DNA from: PALSA-505 sp036501145
Lineage (GTDB): Bacteria > Actinomycetota > Actinomycetes > Streptosporangiales > Streptosporangiaceae
Direction of reading: 5' to 3'
DNA length: 64,000 nucleotides
Assembly: GCA_036501145.1 (NCBI GenBank)
Contig: DASYAV010000133.1
Span: 186,001 to 250,000, forward strand
Below are positions 1 to 8,325 of the stretch, piece by piece. The position numbers were made by a program, and so were the translations under genes. The notes under the pieces were generated by a model. The model was given only the letters and a program-made list of their open reading frames with translations. It did not search any database and had not been told where the DNA came from. Position 1 is the first letter of the stretch. Every line of letters begins with the position of its first letter.

Positions 1-174
1 GCAATGCCGACACAAACTTGGTAATTCGTCCAAAACGCCTGAGTCCACAGCTGTTTGTCAGGATCGTCATGAACAAGTCTCATGGTGTACTCTCCGGTAA
101 CGTGGCGCAAGGGTGCCGCAGCGGCGGGTACACGCCGCCTGGCGGTTTACCGCCATCTCCAGCGGAGGCGTCCG

Positions 175-1158
175 ATGTTCACAGCCCTCGGCCTGTCCCC
201 CAGCGAAGAGAGCCTCTACACGGTTCTCATCCACAATCCGCGGTCCACGGTGGCCGAGCTGGCCGCCTACGCGACCAGTTCCTCCCAGCAGGCGACCAGG
301 GACCTGAACCGGCTGGTCGGCATCGGCCTGGCCAACCGGCTGCCGGGAAAGCAGGCCCGCTACATCGCGGTCGCCCCTGACATCGCCATCGAGCCGCTGC
401 TGGCCAAGCAGGAGGACATGCTGCGGCAGGCACGGCAGGTGAGCCGGGAGCTGCTGAAGGCCTTCCAGGAAACCTCGCGGCAGGAGCACCCGGCCGAGCT
501 GGTGGAGATCATCACCGGGGAGAGCAACATCCGTACCCGGACCGACCAGTTGCCGGACGCGGCCACCAGCCAGATCCGCGGCTTCGACCGGCCGCCATAC
601 GTCCAGTCTCTGGACGAGAACGAGGTGGAGGCGGACCGGATCCGGGAGGGGATCAGCTACCGGGTCATCTACAGCGCGCAGGCGGTGATGTGGCCGGGCC
701 GGCTGGAGAACGACATCCGGGCGGCGGTCGCGGCCGGCGAGCAGGCCCGCGTGCGGCCCGACCTGCCCACCAAGGTGTGGATCGTGGACGACAAGCTGGC
801 GCTGATCCCCATCAGGATGGGGCAGCACGCCATCGAGGCCTCGTTCATCGTGCGCCCGTGCGGCCTGCTCAACGCGCTCATCGCGCTGTTCGAGGCCGAG
901 TGGGAGCGGGCCATACCGCTGCGCGCCTACCTCGGCGCCACGCCGCAGAACGGCGAGGCCGACGCCGGTGACCCCGACGAGACCAGGACGGCGGTGCTGT
1001 CCTGCCTGGCCGCCGGGCTGACCGACGAGGGCATCGCCCGCTCGCTGGGCTGCAGCCTGCGCACCGCGCAGCGGCACATCCGGCGGCTCATGCAGGAACT
1101 GCACGTGACCAGCCGGTTCCAGGCCGGCATGGAAGCCCGCCAGCGGGGCTGGGTGTGA
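175..1158 (+). CDS. Two-HTH transcriptional regulator (TrmB-like N-terminus, LuxR-type C-terminus)
   Basis: A cytoplasmic DNA-binding regulator of 327 residues. Residues about 8-65 (SPSEESLYTVLIHNP to GLANRLPGKQARY) form a TrmB/winged-helix-like domain. Residues about 265-325 (VLSCLAAGLTDEGIARSLGC, then RTAQRHIRRLM) are a LuxR/GerE-type helix-turn-helix. The middle part is a probable ligand-sensing region of unknown specificity. I chose the ATG at 175 because GGAGG lies just upstream (163-167); an in-frame GTG further up lacks such a site. Its last codon overlaps the start of the next gene (GTGA), so the two are probably co-translated. The family call is firm, the target unknown. Confidence 0.8.
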   Translation: MFTALGLSPSEESLYTVLIHNPRSTVAELAAYATSSSQQATRDLNRLVGIGLANRLPGKQARYIAVAPDIAIEPLLAKQEDMLRQARQVSRELLKAFQETSRQEHPAELVEIITGESNIRTRTDQLPDAATSQIRGFDRPPYVQSLDENEVEADRIREGISYRVIYSAQAVMWPGRLENDIRAAVAAGEQARVRPDLPTKVWIVDDKLALIPIRMGQHAIEASFIVRPCGLLNALIALFEAEWERAIPLRAYLGATPQNGEADAGDPDETRTAVLSCLAAGLTDEGIARSLGCSLRTAQRHIRRLMQELHVTSRFQAGMEARQRGWV

Positions 1159-2621
1159 CCGGCACCACCCGCGGCGGACGGGAGCCGCTGGCCGCCAGCG
1201 CGCCGCTGCTGGCTGCATACCTGGCGGCCGCGTCCCGGGACCGCGCCCCGTTTTCGGTGCCCGGGCACAAGGGCCGGAGCGAAGCGCTGGACACCGGGCT
1301 CGGCCTGGCCGCCGACACCGATGTCCCGCTCTTCGGCGGCCTGGACGCGATGAAGCTCACCGCCGGCACGCTGACCAGAGCCGAGGCGCTGGCCGCGGAA
1401 CTGTGGCAGGCGGACTGGTGCCGGTTCAGCGTGGGCGGCGCCACGCAGGCCAACCAGGCCCTGCTGCTGGCCGCGGGCCGGCCGGGCGATCAGGTGATCA
1501 TGGCACGCAGCATCCACCGGTCGGTGTTCAGCGGGCTGGTGCTGGCCGGGCTGCGGCCGGTGTGGCTGCCACCGCGCAGCGACCCGGTCAGCACGCTGCC
1601 GCTCGGGCCGGACCCGGCCGGGCTCGCGGCCGCCTTCGACGCCGCTCCGGGCGCGGTGGCGGTATGGATAACCGAGCCCAGCTACCTGGGCACGGTCGCC
1701 GACGTCGCCGGGCTGGCCGAGGTGGCGCACGCGCGCGGGGCACCACTGCTGGTGGACCAGGCGTGGGGGGCGCATTTCGGCTTCGCCGGCGGCTACCCTC
1801 CGCACGCGCTGGCGGCCGGCGCGGACGCCATGGTGATCAGCACGCACAAGATGCTGCCCGCCTACAGCCAGGCCGCGCTGGTGCTGGCCCGGGACGGGTA
1901 CCTGCCGCCGGGGCGGCTGGCGGCGGCGTTCGACGCCACCAACACCACCAGCCCGGCCGGCGCCATCCTGGCCAGCTCCGACGGCGCCCGTGCGCTACTG
2001 GCGGTACGCGGTGCTGAGTTGCTCGGGCGGCTGGCCACCCTGGTGGCAGGCGCGCGGGACAGCTTCACGAAGGCCTGCCCCGGGCTGGCGGCGCCCGGGC
2101 CAGCGGACTTCCCGCCCGGCCGGTTCGACCCGGCCAAGCTGGTGCTCAGCCTGGCCGGCTGCGGCGCCGACGGTACCGTCGCGGAACTGGCCGCGGAGGC
2201 GGCGGGGCTGCCGTTGGAGATGGCTGACCGGGACACCATCGTGGCCACGGTCACGGTGGCGGACACGGCCGCGACGATCGGGCGGCTGGCCGACGTACTC
2301 GGCGGGGCGATCGCGGCGGGCACGGGCCCGCCGCGGCCCGCCGCCATCGGGGTCAGCTGGACGCTGGCGCCGGAACCCATGATCGACCCGCGGACCGCGT
2401 TCTTCGCGCCGTGGACGGCCGTGCCCGCCGACGAGGCGGCGGGCCGGGCCAGCGCCGAGCTGATCGCCGCCTACCCGCCGGGGGTGCCCATCCTGGCGCC
2501 CGGTGAGCTCATCACGCCGGCGCTGCTCGGCGCGCTGCGGCAGCAGGCTGCCGAGGGCAGCCGGATCGCCTACGCGGCCGACCCGAGCCTGCGCACGCTG
2601 CGCGTGCTGGACGCGAGCTGA
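1155..2621 (+). CDS. Orn/Lys/Arg decarboxylase-family PLP enzyme
   Basis: A fold-type I PLP enzyme of the Orn/Lys/Arg decarboxylase major-domain family. The typical start VPGHKGR (about residues 36-42), FGGLDAMK, the S-x-GG-ATQANQA segment and STHKMLPA are all visible; Lys232 in STHK is the predicted Schiff-base lysine. At 488 residues it matches the short bacterial group without the N-terminal receiver-like wing domain. The start is a GTG overlapping the upstream regulator's stop. The family decarboxylates basic amino acids to diamines such as cadaverine or putrescine, but some members have other roles, so the substrate is not assigned. It ends 2 bp from a convergent gene. Confidence 0.82.
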   Translation: MTGTTRGGREPLAASAPLLAAYLAAASRDRAPFSVPGHKGRSEALDTGLGLAADTDVPLFGGLDAMKLTAGTLTRAEALAAELWQADWCRFSVGGATQANQALLLAAGRPGDQVIMARSIHRSVFSGLVLAGLRPVWLPPRSDPVSTLPLGPDPAGLAAAFDAAPGAVAVWITEPSYLGTVADVAGLAEVAHARGAPLLVDQAWGAHFGFAGGYPPHALAAGADAMVISTHKMLPAYSQAALVLARDGYLPPGRLAAAFDATNTTSPAGAILASSDGARALLAVRGAELLGRLATLVAGARDSFTKACPGLAAPGPADFPPGRFDPAKLVLSLAGCGADGTVAELAAEAAGLPLEMADRDTIVATVTVADTAATIGRLADVLGGAIAAGTGPPRPAAIGVSWTLAPEPMIDPRTAFFAPWTAVPADEAAGRASAELIAAYPPGVPILAPGELITPALLGALRQQAAEGSRIAYAADPSLRTLRVLDAS

Positions 2622-2623
2622 CC

Positions 2624-3148
2624 TCAGCCGGCGGCCGCGCTGCCGGCGGCCGCGCTGCCCGAGGCCGTGCTGCCCGAGGCGGGAATCATCGGCCCGCCGG
2701 GATTGACCTGGCCGAGCACCTTCTCAAGCTTGTTCCAGCGGTCGGTCTGGCAGCCGTCGGCCCGGGAGTAGCGGGCCGACACCTTCTGGCCGTGCCAGGT
2801 GCCGGTGATCGTCGCGGTCTGCGGGCCGCTGGCGATCATCGAGCACATGATGCCGGCGGCGACCGGCGCGAACGGGTGCTTGGCGCCGGCCAGGGCGGCA
2901 CAGGCGGCCTGCGCGTCCGGATGGGTGCCGCCGACCGGATCGCAGGTCAGCGTCCACCGGTGGGATGTCGCCCCGCGGGCCGCCGCGACGCTGATGACCA
3001 GGGACGACGGCGCCGGCTTGGTAGGCACGCCGGCGTTGGCCGTCACGGCCTGGCTGCCGCACGCGGCGGCCAGGGCGGCCACCCCGCCGATGACGGCGGC
3101 AAGGGCTCCCCTGCGGCGGGCGGTGGCCAGCGATAGGTGAGTTTTCAT
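2624..3148 (-). CDS. Subtilisin-inhibitor-like (SSI) lipoprotein
   Basis: A secreted serine-protease inhibitor-like protein of 174 residues. The start at 3148 gives MKTHLSL followed by a basic n-region, a hydrophobic stretch and the lipobox LAAAC, so it is probably a membrane-anchored lipoprotein. The mature part shows the SSI signature: LTCDPVGGTHPDAQAACAAL, then GIMCSMIASGPQTATITGTW, then ADGCQTDRWNKL. The four cysteines of the two SSI disulfides are present. In classical SSI the reactive bond lies just after the MCPM-type segment; here that segment is MCSM followed by I, suggesting a Met P1 residue. The C-terminus is a short Gly/Ser/Ala repeat tail. The lipid anchor is unusual, since characterised SSIs are freely secreted. 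Confidence 0.8.
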   Translation of the reverse strand: MKTHLSLATARRRGALAAVIGGVAALAAACGSQAVTANAGVPTKPAPSSLVISVAAARGATSHRWTLTCDPVGGTHPDAQAACAALAGAKHPFAPVAAGIMCSMIASGPQTATITGTWHGQKVSARYSRADGCQTDRWNKLEKVLGQVNPGGPMIPASGSTASGSAAAGSAAAG

Positions 3149-3206
3149 GATTCTTGGACGCGACGGCGGGCCATCCGGTTCCCGGCTGGTCAGTGCCCCG
3201 AACTGC

Positions 3207-4004
3207 TCAGCGAGCGCCGGGCGGGTCGAGAGGGACGGGCTGCCAGGCGCCCGGATCACCTGGCCGGCCGGTGAAGTCATAGCGCACCGCGGTGGGCGAC
3301 AGCGCGACCAGCGATACCGACGTGCTGCCGTAGACCCGGCCGTCGCCGAGATCCCGCCGCACGATCAGCGCCCGGGGATCGCCGGTGTTCAGCCCGTCCC
3401 CGTTCAGCAGCGGCAGCCAGCCACCCCACGCCTCGGCGACCGGAACACCGGGCCGCGGCTGGGGCGGCGCGGTGGCCTGCAGCCGCGGCAGGAAGTGCTC
3501 GATCCGCGCCAGTTCGTGCTCCCGCCCCGCCGGATGCTGCCCACCGCCCGGCGCGGAGGCGGCCAGCAGGTCGCTGGCCAGGCCACTGTTCACGATCATG
3601 TGCAGGCCGGCGGGCAGTTCCCGTTCGGTGAGCCGTTCCCCGTCCCAGCTGGCCAGCGACACCCGGCCCGGCTGGGCGGTCAGCAGGTGAAACGGGTCGA
3701 AGGCGGCCAGCCCGTCGCGGGCCAGTGTCCCCTCCGCCGCCGCCAGCAGGGGCAGCGCGCCCCGGGACAGGCGGGTGGCGGCCGGCGCCATCTGGCCACG
3801 GCCGTTCAGCACGCATGCGGCGCGGGCGGCGCCAGGCGCCACCGCCAGCCAGGTCCCGCCCGCCAGCAGATCCAGGCCACCGGTCAGCCCCGGGTACTCC
3901 GGCCAGTGCCGGTCCGGCGGCCGCCAGGCCCGGCCGGTCAATTCGTCCCGGATCCCAGCCAGCAGGACCTGGCCGGGACCGACGCTCACGATGGCCGTGC
4001 ACAT
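3207..4004 (-). CDS. NRDE/TANGO2-family protein
   Basis: A 265-residue member of the NRDE (TANGO2) family, named for an Asn-Arg-Asp-Glu motif and often with an N-terminal cysteine. Here the protein begins MCTAIVS, so Cys2 would be exposed after Met removal, as in Ntn-type nucleophile proteins. Other family traits are RDELTGRAWRPP, GGTWLAV and the late VNSGL. The family's biochemical function is unsettled, with links to haem and lipid handling in eukaryotes. It stands alone between the inhibitor gene and the SDR gene on the same strand, with no strong ribosome-binding site. Confidence 0.75.
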   Translation of the reverse strand: MCTAIVSVGPGQVLLAGIRDELTGRAWRPPDRHWPEYPGLTGGLDLLAGGTWLAVAPGAARAACVLNGRGQMAPAATRLSRGALPLLAAAEGTLARDGLAAFDPFHLLTAQPGRVSLASWDGERLTERELPAGLHMIVNSGLASDLLAASAPGGGQHPAGREHELARIEHFLPRLQATAPPQPRPGVPVAEAWGGWLPLLNGDGLNTGDPRALIVRRDLGDGRVYGSTSVSLVALSPTAVRYDFTGRPGDPGAWQPVPLDPPGAR

Positions 4005-4091
4005 GCCAACATTTGATCAGAGCCGGTGCCCGGGCCGCAGGCCCGGGCGTGCACGGTGGCGGGCGCCAGTGCCCTCCGGCGCCAGGACCGG

Positions 4092-4931
4092 CTATTCGCG
4101 CATCGGCTTGCCCTGCCGGTACATCTGCGGCGGCTTCAGCCCGGCGCTCTGCCCGCCGTCGATCGGCAGCACGGTCCCGGTGATGAACGAGGACTGCGGC
4201 GAGCAGAGCCACAGCACCGCCTGCGCCACCTCGCCGGTACTGCCGACTCGGCGCATCGGCGTGGACAGCCCGGCCAGCCGCTGGGCCTCCGGTCCCGCCG
4301 CGTCCAGGTGGTAGGTGAGGATGGGGCCCGGCGCCACGACGTTGACCCGGATGCCCTGGTCGGCGTAGTCGAGCGCGGCCACCTTGGTCAGGCCGATGAT
4401 CCCCGCCTTGCCCGCCACGTACGCGGCCAGGTTGGTGATCCCGGTCATCCCGGCCTGCGACGCCATGTTCACGATCGCGCCGCCGCCGGTGCGCAGCATG
4501 GCCGGGATCTGGAACTTCATGCCGAGGAACGTGCCGCGGATGTTCGTGGCGATGCCGAGGTCGAACTCGGCGGGGTCGATGTCGGCCAGCGGGGTGGGCA
4601 TCGGCCCGGCGCTGGCGTTGTTGAAGGCGGCGTCCAGCCGGCCGTAGCTGGCCAGGGCCTGATCGACCGCGCCGCGCACCGACGCCTCGTCGGTGACATC
4701 GGCGCGGACGGCGATGGCCTGGCCGCCGCGGGCGGTGATCCGCTTGGCCACCTCCTCCAGGGCGGGCAGGTCGCGGGCGGTCAGCACCACGCTCGCCCCG
4801 GCGGCCGCGAACGCTTCGGCCGTGGCCGCCCCGATCCCCCGGCTGGCCCCGGCGACCAGCGCGACCCGGCCCTGCATCGGCAGCGACTCCCCCGCCTGTC
4901 CTTCGTTTTCCACGGCGCCTCCCATATTCAT
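4092..4931 (-). CDS. Short-chain dehydrogenase/reductase (SDR)
   Basis: A classical NAD(P)-dependent SDR of about 279 residues. The cofactor motif GASRGIG is at residues 28-34, NNAS at 104-107, and the catalytic Ser158, Tyr171 and Lys175 (YVAGK) are all present. The C-terminal GTVLPIDGGQSAG is typical of the glucose-1-dehydrogenase/FabG-like branch. The substrate cannot be read from sequence. I set the start at the ATG at 4931 (a second ATG at 4925 is equally possible); neither has a clear Shine-Dalgarno, and an upstream GTG at 4964 would add 11 poorly conserved-looking residues. A TetR gene lies upstream on the same strand and is a plausible regulator. Confidence 0.85.
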   Translation of the reverse strand: MNMGGAVENEGQAGESLPMQGRVALVAGASRGIGAATAEAFAAAGASVVLTARDLPALEEVAKRITARGGQAIAVRADVTDEASVRGAVDQALASYGRLDAAFNNASAGPMPTPLADIDPAEFDLGIATNIRGTFLGMKFQIPAMLRTGGGAIVNMASQAGMTGITNLAAYVAGKAGIIGLTKVAALDYADQGIRVNVVAPGPILTYHLDAAGPEAQRLAGLSTPMRRVGSTGEVAQAVLWLCSPQSSFITGTVLPIDGGQSAGLKPPQMYRQGKPMRE

Positions 4932-4936
4932 TTCAA

Positions 4937-4951
4937 CAGTGTGTCTGACTG
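4937..4951. promoter_or_regulatory. Possible TetR operator upstream of the SDR gene
   Basis: CAGTGTGTCTGACTG has matching 4-bp ends (CAGT/ACTG) and contains GTGTCTGAC, nearly the same as the core of the palindrome at 5062. It lies just upstream of the SDR start. Assignment to the neighbouring TetR protein is inference. Confidence 0.3.
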
Positions 4952-4978
4952 AATTATCGCACACGTGGGCAGGACGGG

Positions 4979-5041
4979 GCGAAGCGGGGCGGGGGAGGAA
5001 GCGGGCCGGAAGCGAAGCGGGGCGGGAGCGAAGCGGGGAAG
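4979..5041. repeat. Low-complexity GAAGCGGGGC-type purine-rich repeat
   Basis: Imperfect iterations of GCGAAGCGGGGCGGG between the SDR and TetR genes. One strand is almost pure purine plus C. No coding function is apparent. Confidence 0.55.
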
Positions 5042-5061
5042 GTCGGCGTGGTCAGTTATAT

Positions 5062-5073
5062 GTGTCCTGACAC
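5062..5073. promoter_or_regulatory. Inverted repeat GTGTC-CT-GACAC
   Basis: A perfect 5-bp inverted repeat with a 2-nt spacer, located between the TetR stop and the SDR start. Its core GTGTCCTGAC resembles GTGTCTGAC at 4941-4949, so the two may be a pair of sites for one regulator. This is inference from sequence similarity only. Confidence 0.35.
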
Positions 5074-5120
5074 CAGCAACGGTCCGCGCCGACGCGGCGC
5101 CCGGGCGGGCCCCGCCACGG

Positions 5121-5771
5121 TCAGGGGGACGGCGGCGCGGTCTGGGGGGCCCGGTTGCTCACGCTCAGGGTGACGGCGGCGCGGGCGAGGTGCTGGACCA
5201 GTGGCACCACGGCGGCCGGGGTCTGGTCCTGGCCGGCCAGGGTGTCGAACGTCTCGAAGCTGGTCAGGGCGAACAGCATGGCGATGATCTGCGGCGCCTG
5301 CCCGGCCGACGGGCCGCCCGGCTGGCCGGTGAACCGGCCGGCCAGCACGGTCACCCCGTGCCTGCGCCATTCCTGGCGGGCGCGCAGCGCCTGGTCCAGG
5401 TCCGGGTCGGTGGCGGCCAGCCCGCGCAGCCGCCGGTGCAGCACCCGGCTGGACGTCCAGAACTGGCCGAACACGGCCACGTAGGCGTCCAGTGCGGCCA
5501 CCGGATCGGCCTGGCCGAACGCGTCGGCCAGGCCGGCCATGCCGCCCGCCACGCCGAACGAGTCAAACAGCGCTTCGAGCAGCCCGAGCTTGGAGCCGAA
5601 CTGGTAATACACGGTGGCCCGGGACACGTCGGCGGCCCGGGCCACCGCGTCCACGCTGAACCGGCCAGGCCCGGCGGACATGAGCAGGCCGGCGGCCGCG
5701 GCGACCACCCGGGCCCGGGTCTCGTCGATGGCCGCCTGCCGCTGGCCCAGCCGGTAGGGCCGAGGACTCAT
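5121..5771 (-). CDS. TetR/AcrR-family transcriptional regulator
   Basis: A one-component repressor of 216 residues. Residues about 17-65 form the TetR helix-turn-helix (AAGLLMSAGPGRFSVDAVAR, then AADVSRATVYYQFGSK). The remainder is the usual helical ligand-binding and dimerisation region, and the ligand is unknown. The start ATG at 5771 is followed by an Arg-rich leader. An imperfect 25-bp palindrome (5804-5828) sits 33 bp upstream and is a good candidate for autoregulation. The downstream SDR gene on the same strand is the obvious candidate target. Confidence 0.88.
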   Translation of the reverse strand: MSPRPYRLGQRQAAIDETRARVVAAAAGLLMSAGPGRFSVDAVARAADVSRATVYYQFGSKLGLLEALFDSFGVAGGMAGLADAFGQADPVAALDAYVAVFGQFWTSSRVLHRRLRGLAATDPDLDQALRARQEWRRHGVTVLAGRFTGQPGGPSAGQAPQIIAMLFALTSFETFDTLAGQDQTPAAVVPLVQHLARAAVTLSVSNRAPQTAPPSP

Positions 5772-5803
5772 GGACGGATGCGCCAGCCCTTCCGCTGCTC
5801 AAA

Positions 5804-5828
5804 TTATCCGTACGGTGTGTACAAATAA
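5804..5828. promoter_or_regulatory. Imperfect 25-bp palindrome upstream of tetR
   Basis: Left half TTATCCGTAC (5804-5813) and right half GTACAAATAA (5819-5828) match as inverted repeats at 8 of 10 positions. The position just upstream of the TetR start fits an autoregulatory operator. Confidence 0.4.
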
Positions 5829-5851
5829 CTGTAGCAAGCGGGGTCTCGCGG

Positions 5852-6694
5852 TCAGCTCTCCCCGGCGCGCAGGCCGGCGAACAGGTCGGTCTCGGGCAGC
5901 GGCGCGCCGGTGGTGTCGCTGGCCCTGATGAAGTGCTCGTGGCCGAACGCGGCCTCGGCGATGTCCGGCGGGAGCTTGCTGAACCACGACTCCGCGATCT
6001 GGCTGGCGTGCGCGAACAGCGCGTCGCGCTTGCGGGCCAGCGCGGGGCCGACGTCGACCGAGGTGGTGACGCGCAGCTCGTCCTCGGCGGCCTTCTGCCG
6101 CTGCTCGGGGGTGAACTCCTCCTCGTTGGGCGTCTCCACGCCCTGCTCGCGCAGCGCTTCCCACAGCTTCACGAAGTCGCTGGCACGGATCGCGGCCAGG
6201 TAGAGCTTGTCCGGAATGCCGGTCGCGGCCACCGCGGCCTGCGCCGCCAGGCTGGCGTGCACGTGATCGGGGTGCTGGTACAGCCCCTTCTCGTCGTAGG
6301 TGACCACGATCTGCGGGCGGTACTTCTCGATCAGCCCACCGATCCGGGCGGCCACGTCGTCCAGCGGGATGTTGCAGAACGCCTCGGGCCGGTCCTTGTA
6401 GTCCCAGTCCGGCATGCCCGAGTCGTGGTAGCCCAGCGTCTCCAGTTCGGTCACGCCGAGGATCTTGCAGGACTGCCGCAGCTCGGCCAGCCGCAGCTCG
6501 GCGACGGCCTGCTCGTCATGCCCATCCTGGCCCGGCTTGACGCCACCCGGCGCGTCGCCGAACTCACCGTTCGTACAGGTCACGACCACGGTGCGGACAC
6601 CGGCGTCGGAATACAGCGCCAGCACGCCACCGGTGCTGGACGCCTCGTCGTCGGGGTGCGCGTGGACCGCCATCAGGGTCAGCTTCTCCGTCAT
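5852..6694 (-). CDS. mca: Mycothiol S-conjugate amidase (Mca)
   Basis: A zinc-dependent LmbE/GlcNAc-PI de-N-acetylase family amidase of 280 residues. Mca cleaves mycothiol S-conjugates to a mercapturic acid and GlcN-Ins, so it detoxifies electrophiles in mycothiol-producing actinobacteria. The zinc ligands are visible: AHPDDE (His13, Asp16) and HPDH (His144). The length, the CTNGEFGDAP segment and the GLYQHPDHV motif favour Mca over the paralogous deacetylase MshB. I chose the ATG at 6694 because it begins the conserved MTEKLTLMAVHAHPDDE block and GGAAGC precedes it. The alternative MshB cannot be fully excluded from sequence alone. Confidence 0.85.
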   Translation of the reverse strand: MTEKLTLMAVHAHPDDEASSTGGVLALYSDAGVRTVVVTCTNGEFGDAPGGVKPGQDGHDEQAVAELRLAELRQSCKILGVTELETLGYHDSGMPDWDYKDRPEAFCNIPLDDVAARIGGLIEKYRPQIVVTYDEKGLYQHPDHVHASLAAQAAVAATGIPDKLYLAAIRASDFVKLWEALREQGVETPNEEEFTPEQRQKAAEDELRVTTSVDVGPALARKRDALFAHASQIAESWFSKLPPDIAEAAFGHEHFIRASDTTGAPLPETDLFAGLRAGES

Positions 6695-6717
6695 GCTTCC
6701 AGCCTGCCCGATGCCAC

Positions 6718-6730
6718 GGACACTTTGTCC
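6718..6730. promoter_or_regulatory. Inverted repeat GGACA-CTT-TGTCC upstream of mca
   Basis: A perfect 5-bp inverted repeat with a 3-nt spacer, 24 bp upstream of the mca start. It could be an operator or leader hairpin; no regulator is implied. Confidence 0.3.
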
Positions 6731-6777
6731 ACTTGATATCTGCCATCCCTGACTGTGAGCCCTGAGGTGGCGGGGCC

Positions 6778-8325
6778 TTACACCGGCAGCGCGGTGGCCG
6801 GAGGGCGGGCAGCCAGCCACTCCGCCTCGGCCTCACCCATCGGGGTGGACGGCGGGCCGAGCACGAACGGCCAGATCTCCTCCGCGATGCGCCGCCAGTC
6901 CGCGGTCGCGTGCAACTGCCCGAGCAGCGCGAACAGCCCCAGGTTGATCCGCTGCAGGATCACGTAGGAACGCGGGATGTTGACGTAGGGCGCGATCGGG
7001 CTGCGCAGGTCGAAGAACCGGCGGACCACGGAGGACGCGTAGTCCTCGGTCATCGTCAGCCGTCCGGGACGGCGGACCGTGTCGTAGAACACCGCCATGT
7101 GGTCCACGATCGTGCCGGTGTCCAGTGGCGCGCCTGGCACCAGGAATCCGGCCTGCTCCATGCTGACCCGGAACGCCTCGGGATCGTTGTCCACGCAGAG
7201 GTCGCGGACCATGCTGACCAGCGGCTGGAGCTCGGTCTGGGTGAAGTTCTTGACCAGCCCGAAATCAAGGAAGGTGACCTTGCCGCCGCCGTGGAACAGG
7301 TAGTTGCCCGGGTGCGGGTCGCCGTTGAACGAGTGGATCTCATACAGGCTGCGGAACACGAAGCGGTAGATCGTCTCGGCGGCCAGGTCACGCTCGGCCT
7401 GCGACCAGGTGAGCAGCTCGCTGAACCGGGCGCCATCGGACAGCTCGCTGGTGACCACCCGCCGGGTGGACAGCTCGGCCACGATCCCCGGGATCGCGAT
7501 GGTGGGATGGCCGTCGTAGTACGCCGCCATCCGCCGCTGGTTGGCGGCTTCCCTGCGGTAGTCCAGCTCCTCGATGATCCGATCTTTCAGCTCGGCGACC
7601 AGCGCCTCGACGTCCTGGTTCGGCGCCACCATGCGCAGCAGCCTGCGCACCAGGGCGACGTTGTCCAGGTCGGCGGTCATGGTCTCGGCGACGCCAGGAT
7701 ACTGCACCTTCACGGCCACCGCGCGGCCGTCGTGGGTGATCGCCCGGTGCACCTGCCCGATCGACGCCGCGGCGATGGGCACCGGGTCCCACTCGGCGAA
7801 GGCGCGCTCGGGGGCGAGCCCGAGCTCCTCCTCGACCACCCCGGCGGCCAGTTCCTGGCTCATCGGCGGCACGCTGTCCTGGAGGCGGCCGAGCGTGCGG
7901 CGGACCGCGGGCGACAGGCCGTCGTCGACGTAGCTCGCCATCTGGCCGAGCTTCATCAGCACGCCCTTCATCGCGCCGAGGGTGTTGGTGACGTCCTCGG
8001 CGGTCCGCAGGGCCAGCTCGCTGCGCAGTTCCTCACGCTGCTCACCGGCGGCCGCGAACAGCCGCGGCGCGCTGCCGGCGTACCTCGCCCCGCCGCGCAC
8101 GGCCAGCTGTACGGCGGCCAGCCCGCGGCGCAGCCGCAGCGACCCCCGCGGTGCCAGCGAACGCCACTGCCCCACGGCGCTGCGGGCCGTTGCCCGGCGG
8201 CGGGCCAGCAGCGTTCCGGCCGCCGCGATCGCCGCCCCGGCCGCCAGCCCGGCGGCCACCTTCCGCATCGGGCCGCGCCTCGCAGGACCCGGGGCGCGCT
8301 CCATCAGGCCTGGGCCGCGGCTCAT
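6778..8325 (-). CDS. ABC1/UbiB-family atypical kinase
   Basis: An ABC1 (AarF/UbiB/COQ8) atypical kinase of 515 residues. Family hallmarks are KLGQMASY (the KxGQ motif), AAASIGQVHRA in place of the usual Gly-rich loop, NGDPHPGNY and FLDFG. An N-terminal hydrophobic segment (VAAGLAAGAAIAAAGTLLAR) suggests membrane attachment. In other organisms these proteins support quinone or lipid metabolism; the substrate here is not known. Its ATG overlaps the stop of the upstream MpaB-type oxygenase gene in an ATGA junction, so the two are translationally coupled, which suggests a shared task. Confidence 0.85.
   Translation of the reverse strand: MSRGPGLMERAPGPARRGPMRKVAAGLAAGAAIAAAGTLLARRRATARSAVGQWRSLAPRGSLRLRRGLAAVQLAVRGGARYAGSAPRLFAAAGEQREELRSELALRTAEDVTNTLGAMKGVLMKLGQMASYVDDGLSPAVRRTLGRLQDSVPPMSQELAAGVVEEELGLAPERAFAEWDPVPIAAASIGQVHRAITHDGRAVAVKVQYPGVAETMTADLDNVALVRRLLRMVAPNQDVEALVAELKDRIIEELDYRREAANQRRMAAYYDGHPTIAIPGIVAELSTRRVVTSELSDGARFSELLTWSQAERDLAAETIYRFVFRSLYEIHSFNGDPHPGNYLFHGGGKVTFLDFGLVKNFTQTELQPLVSMVRDLCVDNDPEAFRVSMEQAGFLVPGAPLDTGTIVDHMAVFYDTVRRPGRLTMTEDYASSVVRRFFDLRSPIAPYVNIPRSYVILQRINLGLFALLGQLHATADWRRIAEEIWPFVLGPPSTPMGEAEAEWLAARPPATALPV

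Noticed and set aside
1..174. A gene or gene end at the left edge
   Set aside because: The short frames here (such as 18-380) overlap the regulator gene and have no domain. I see only a somewhat AT-rich leader that may hold the regulator's promoter.
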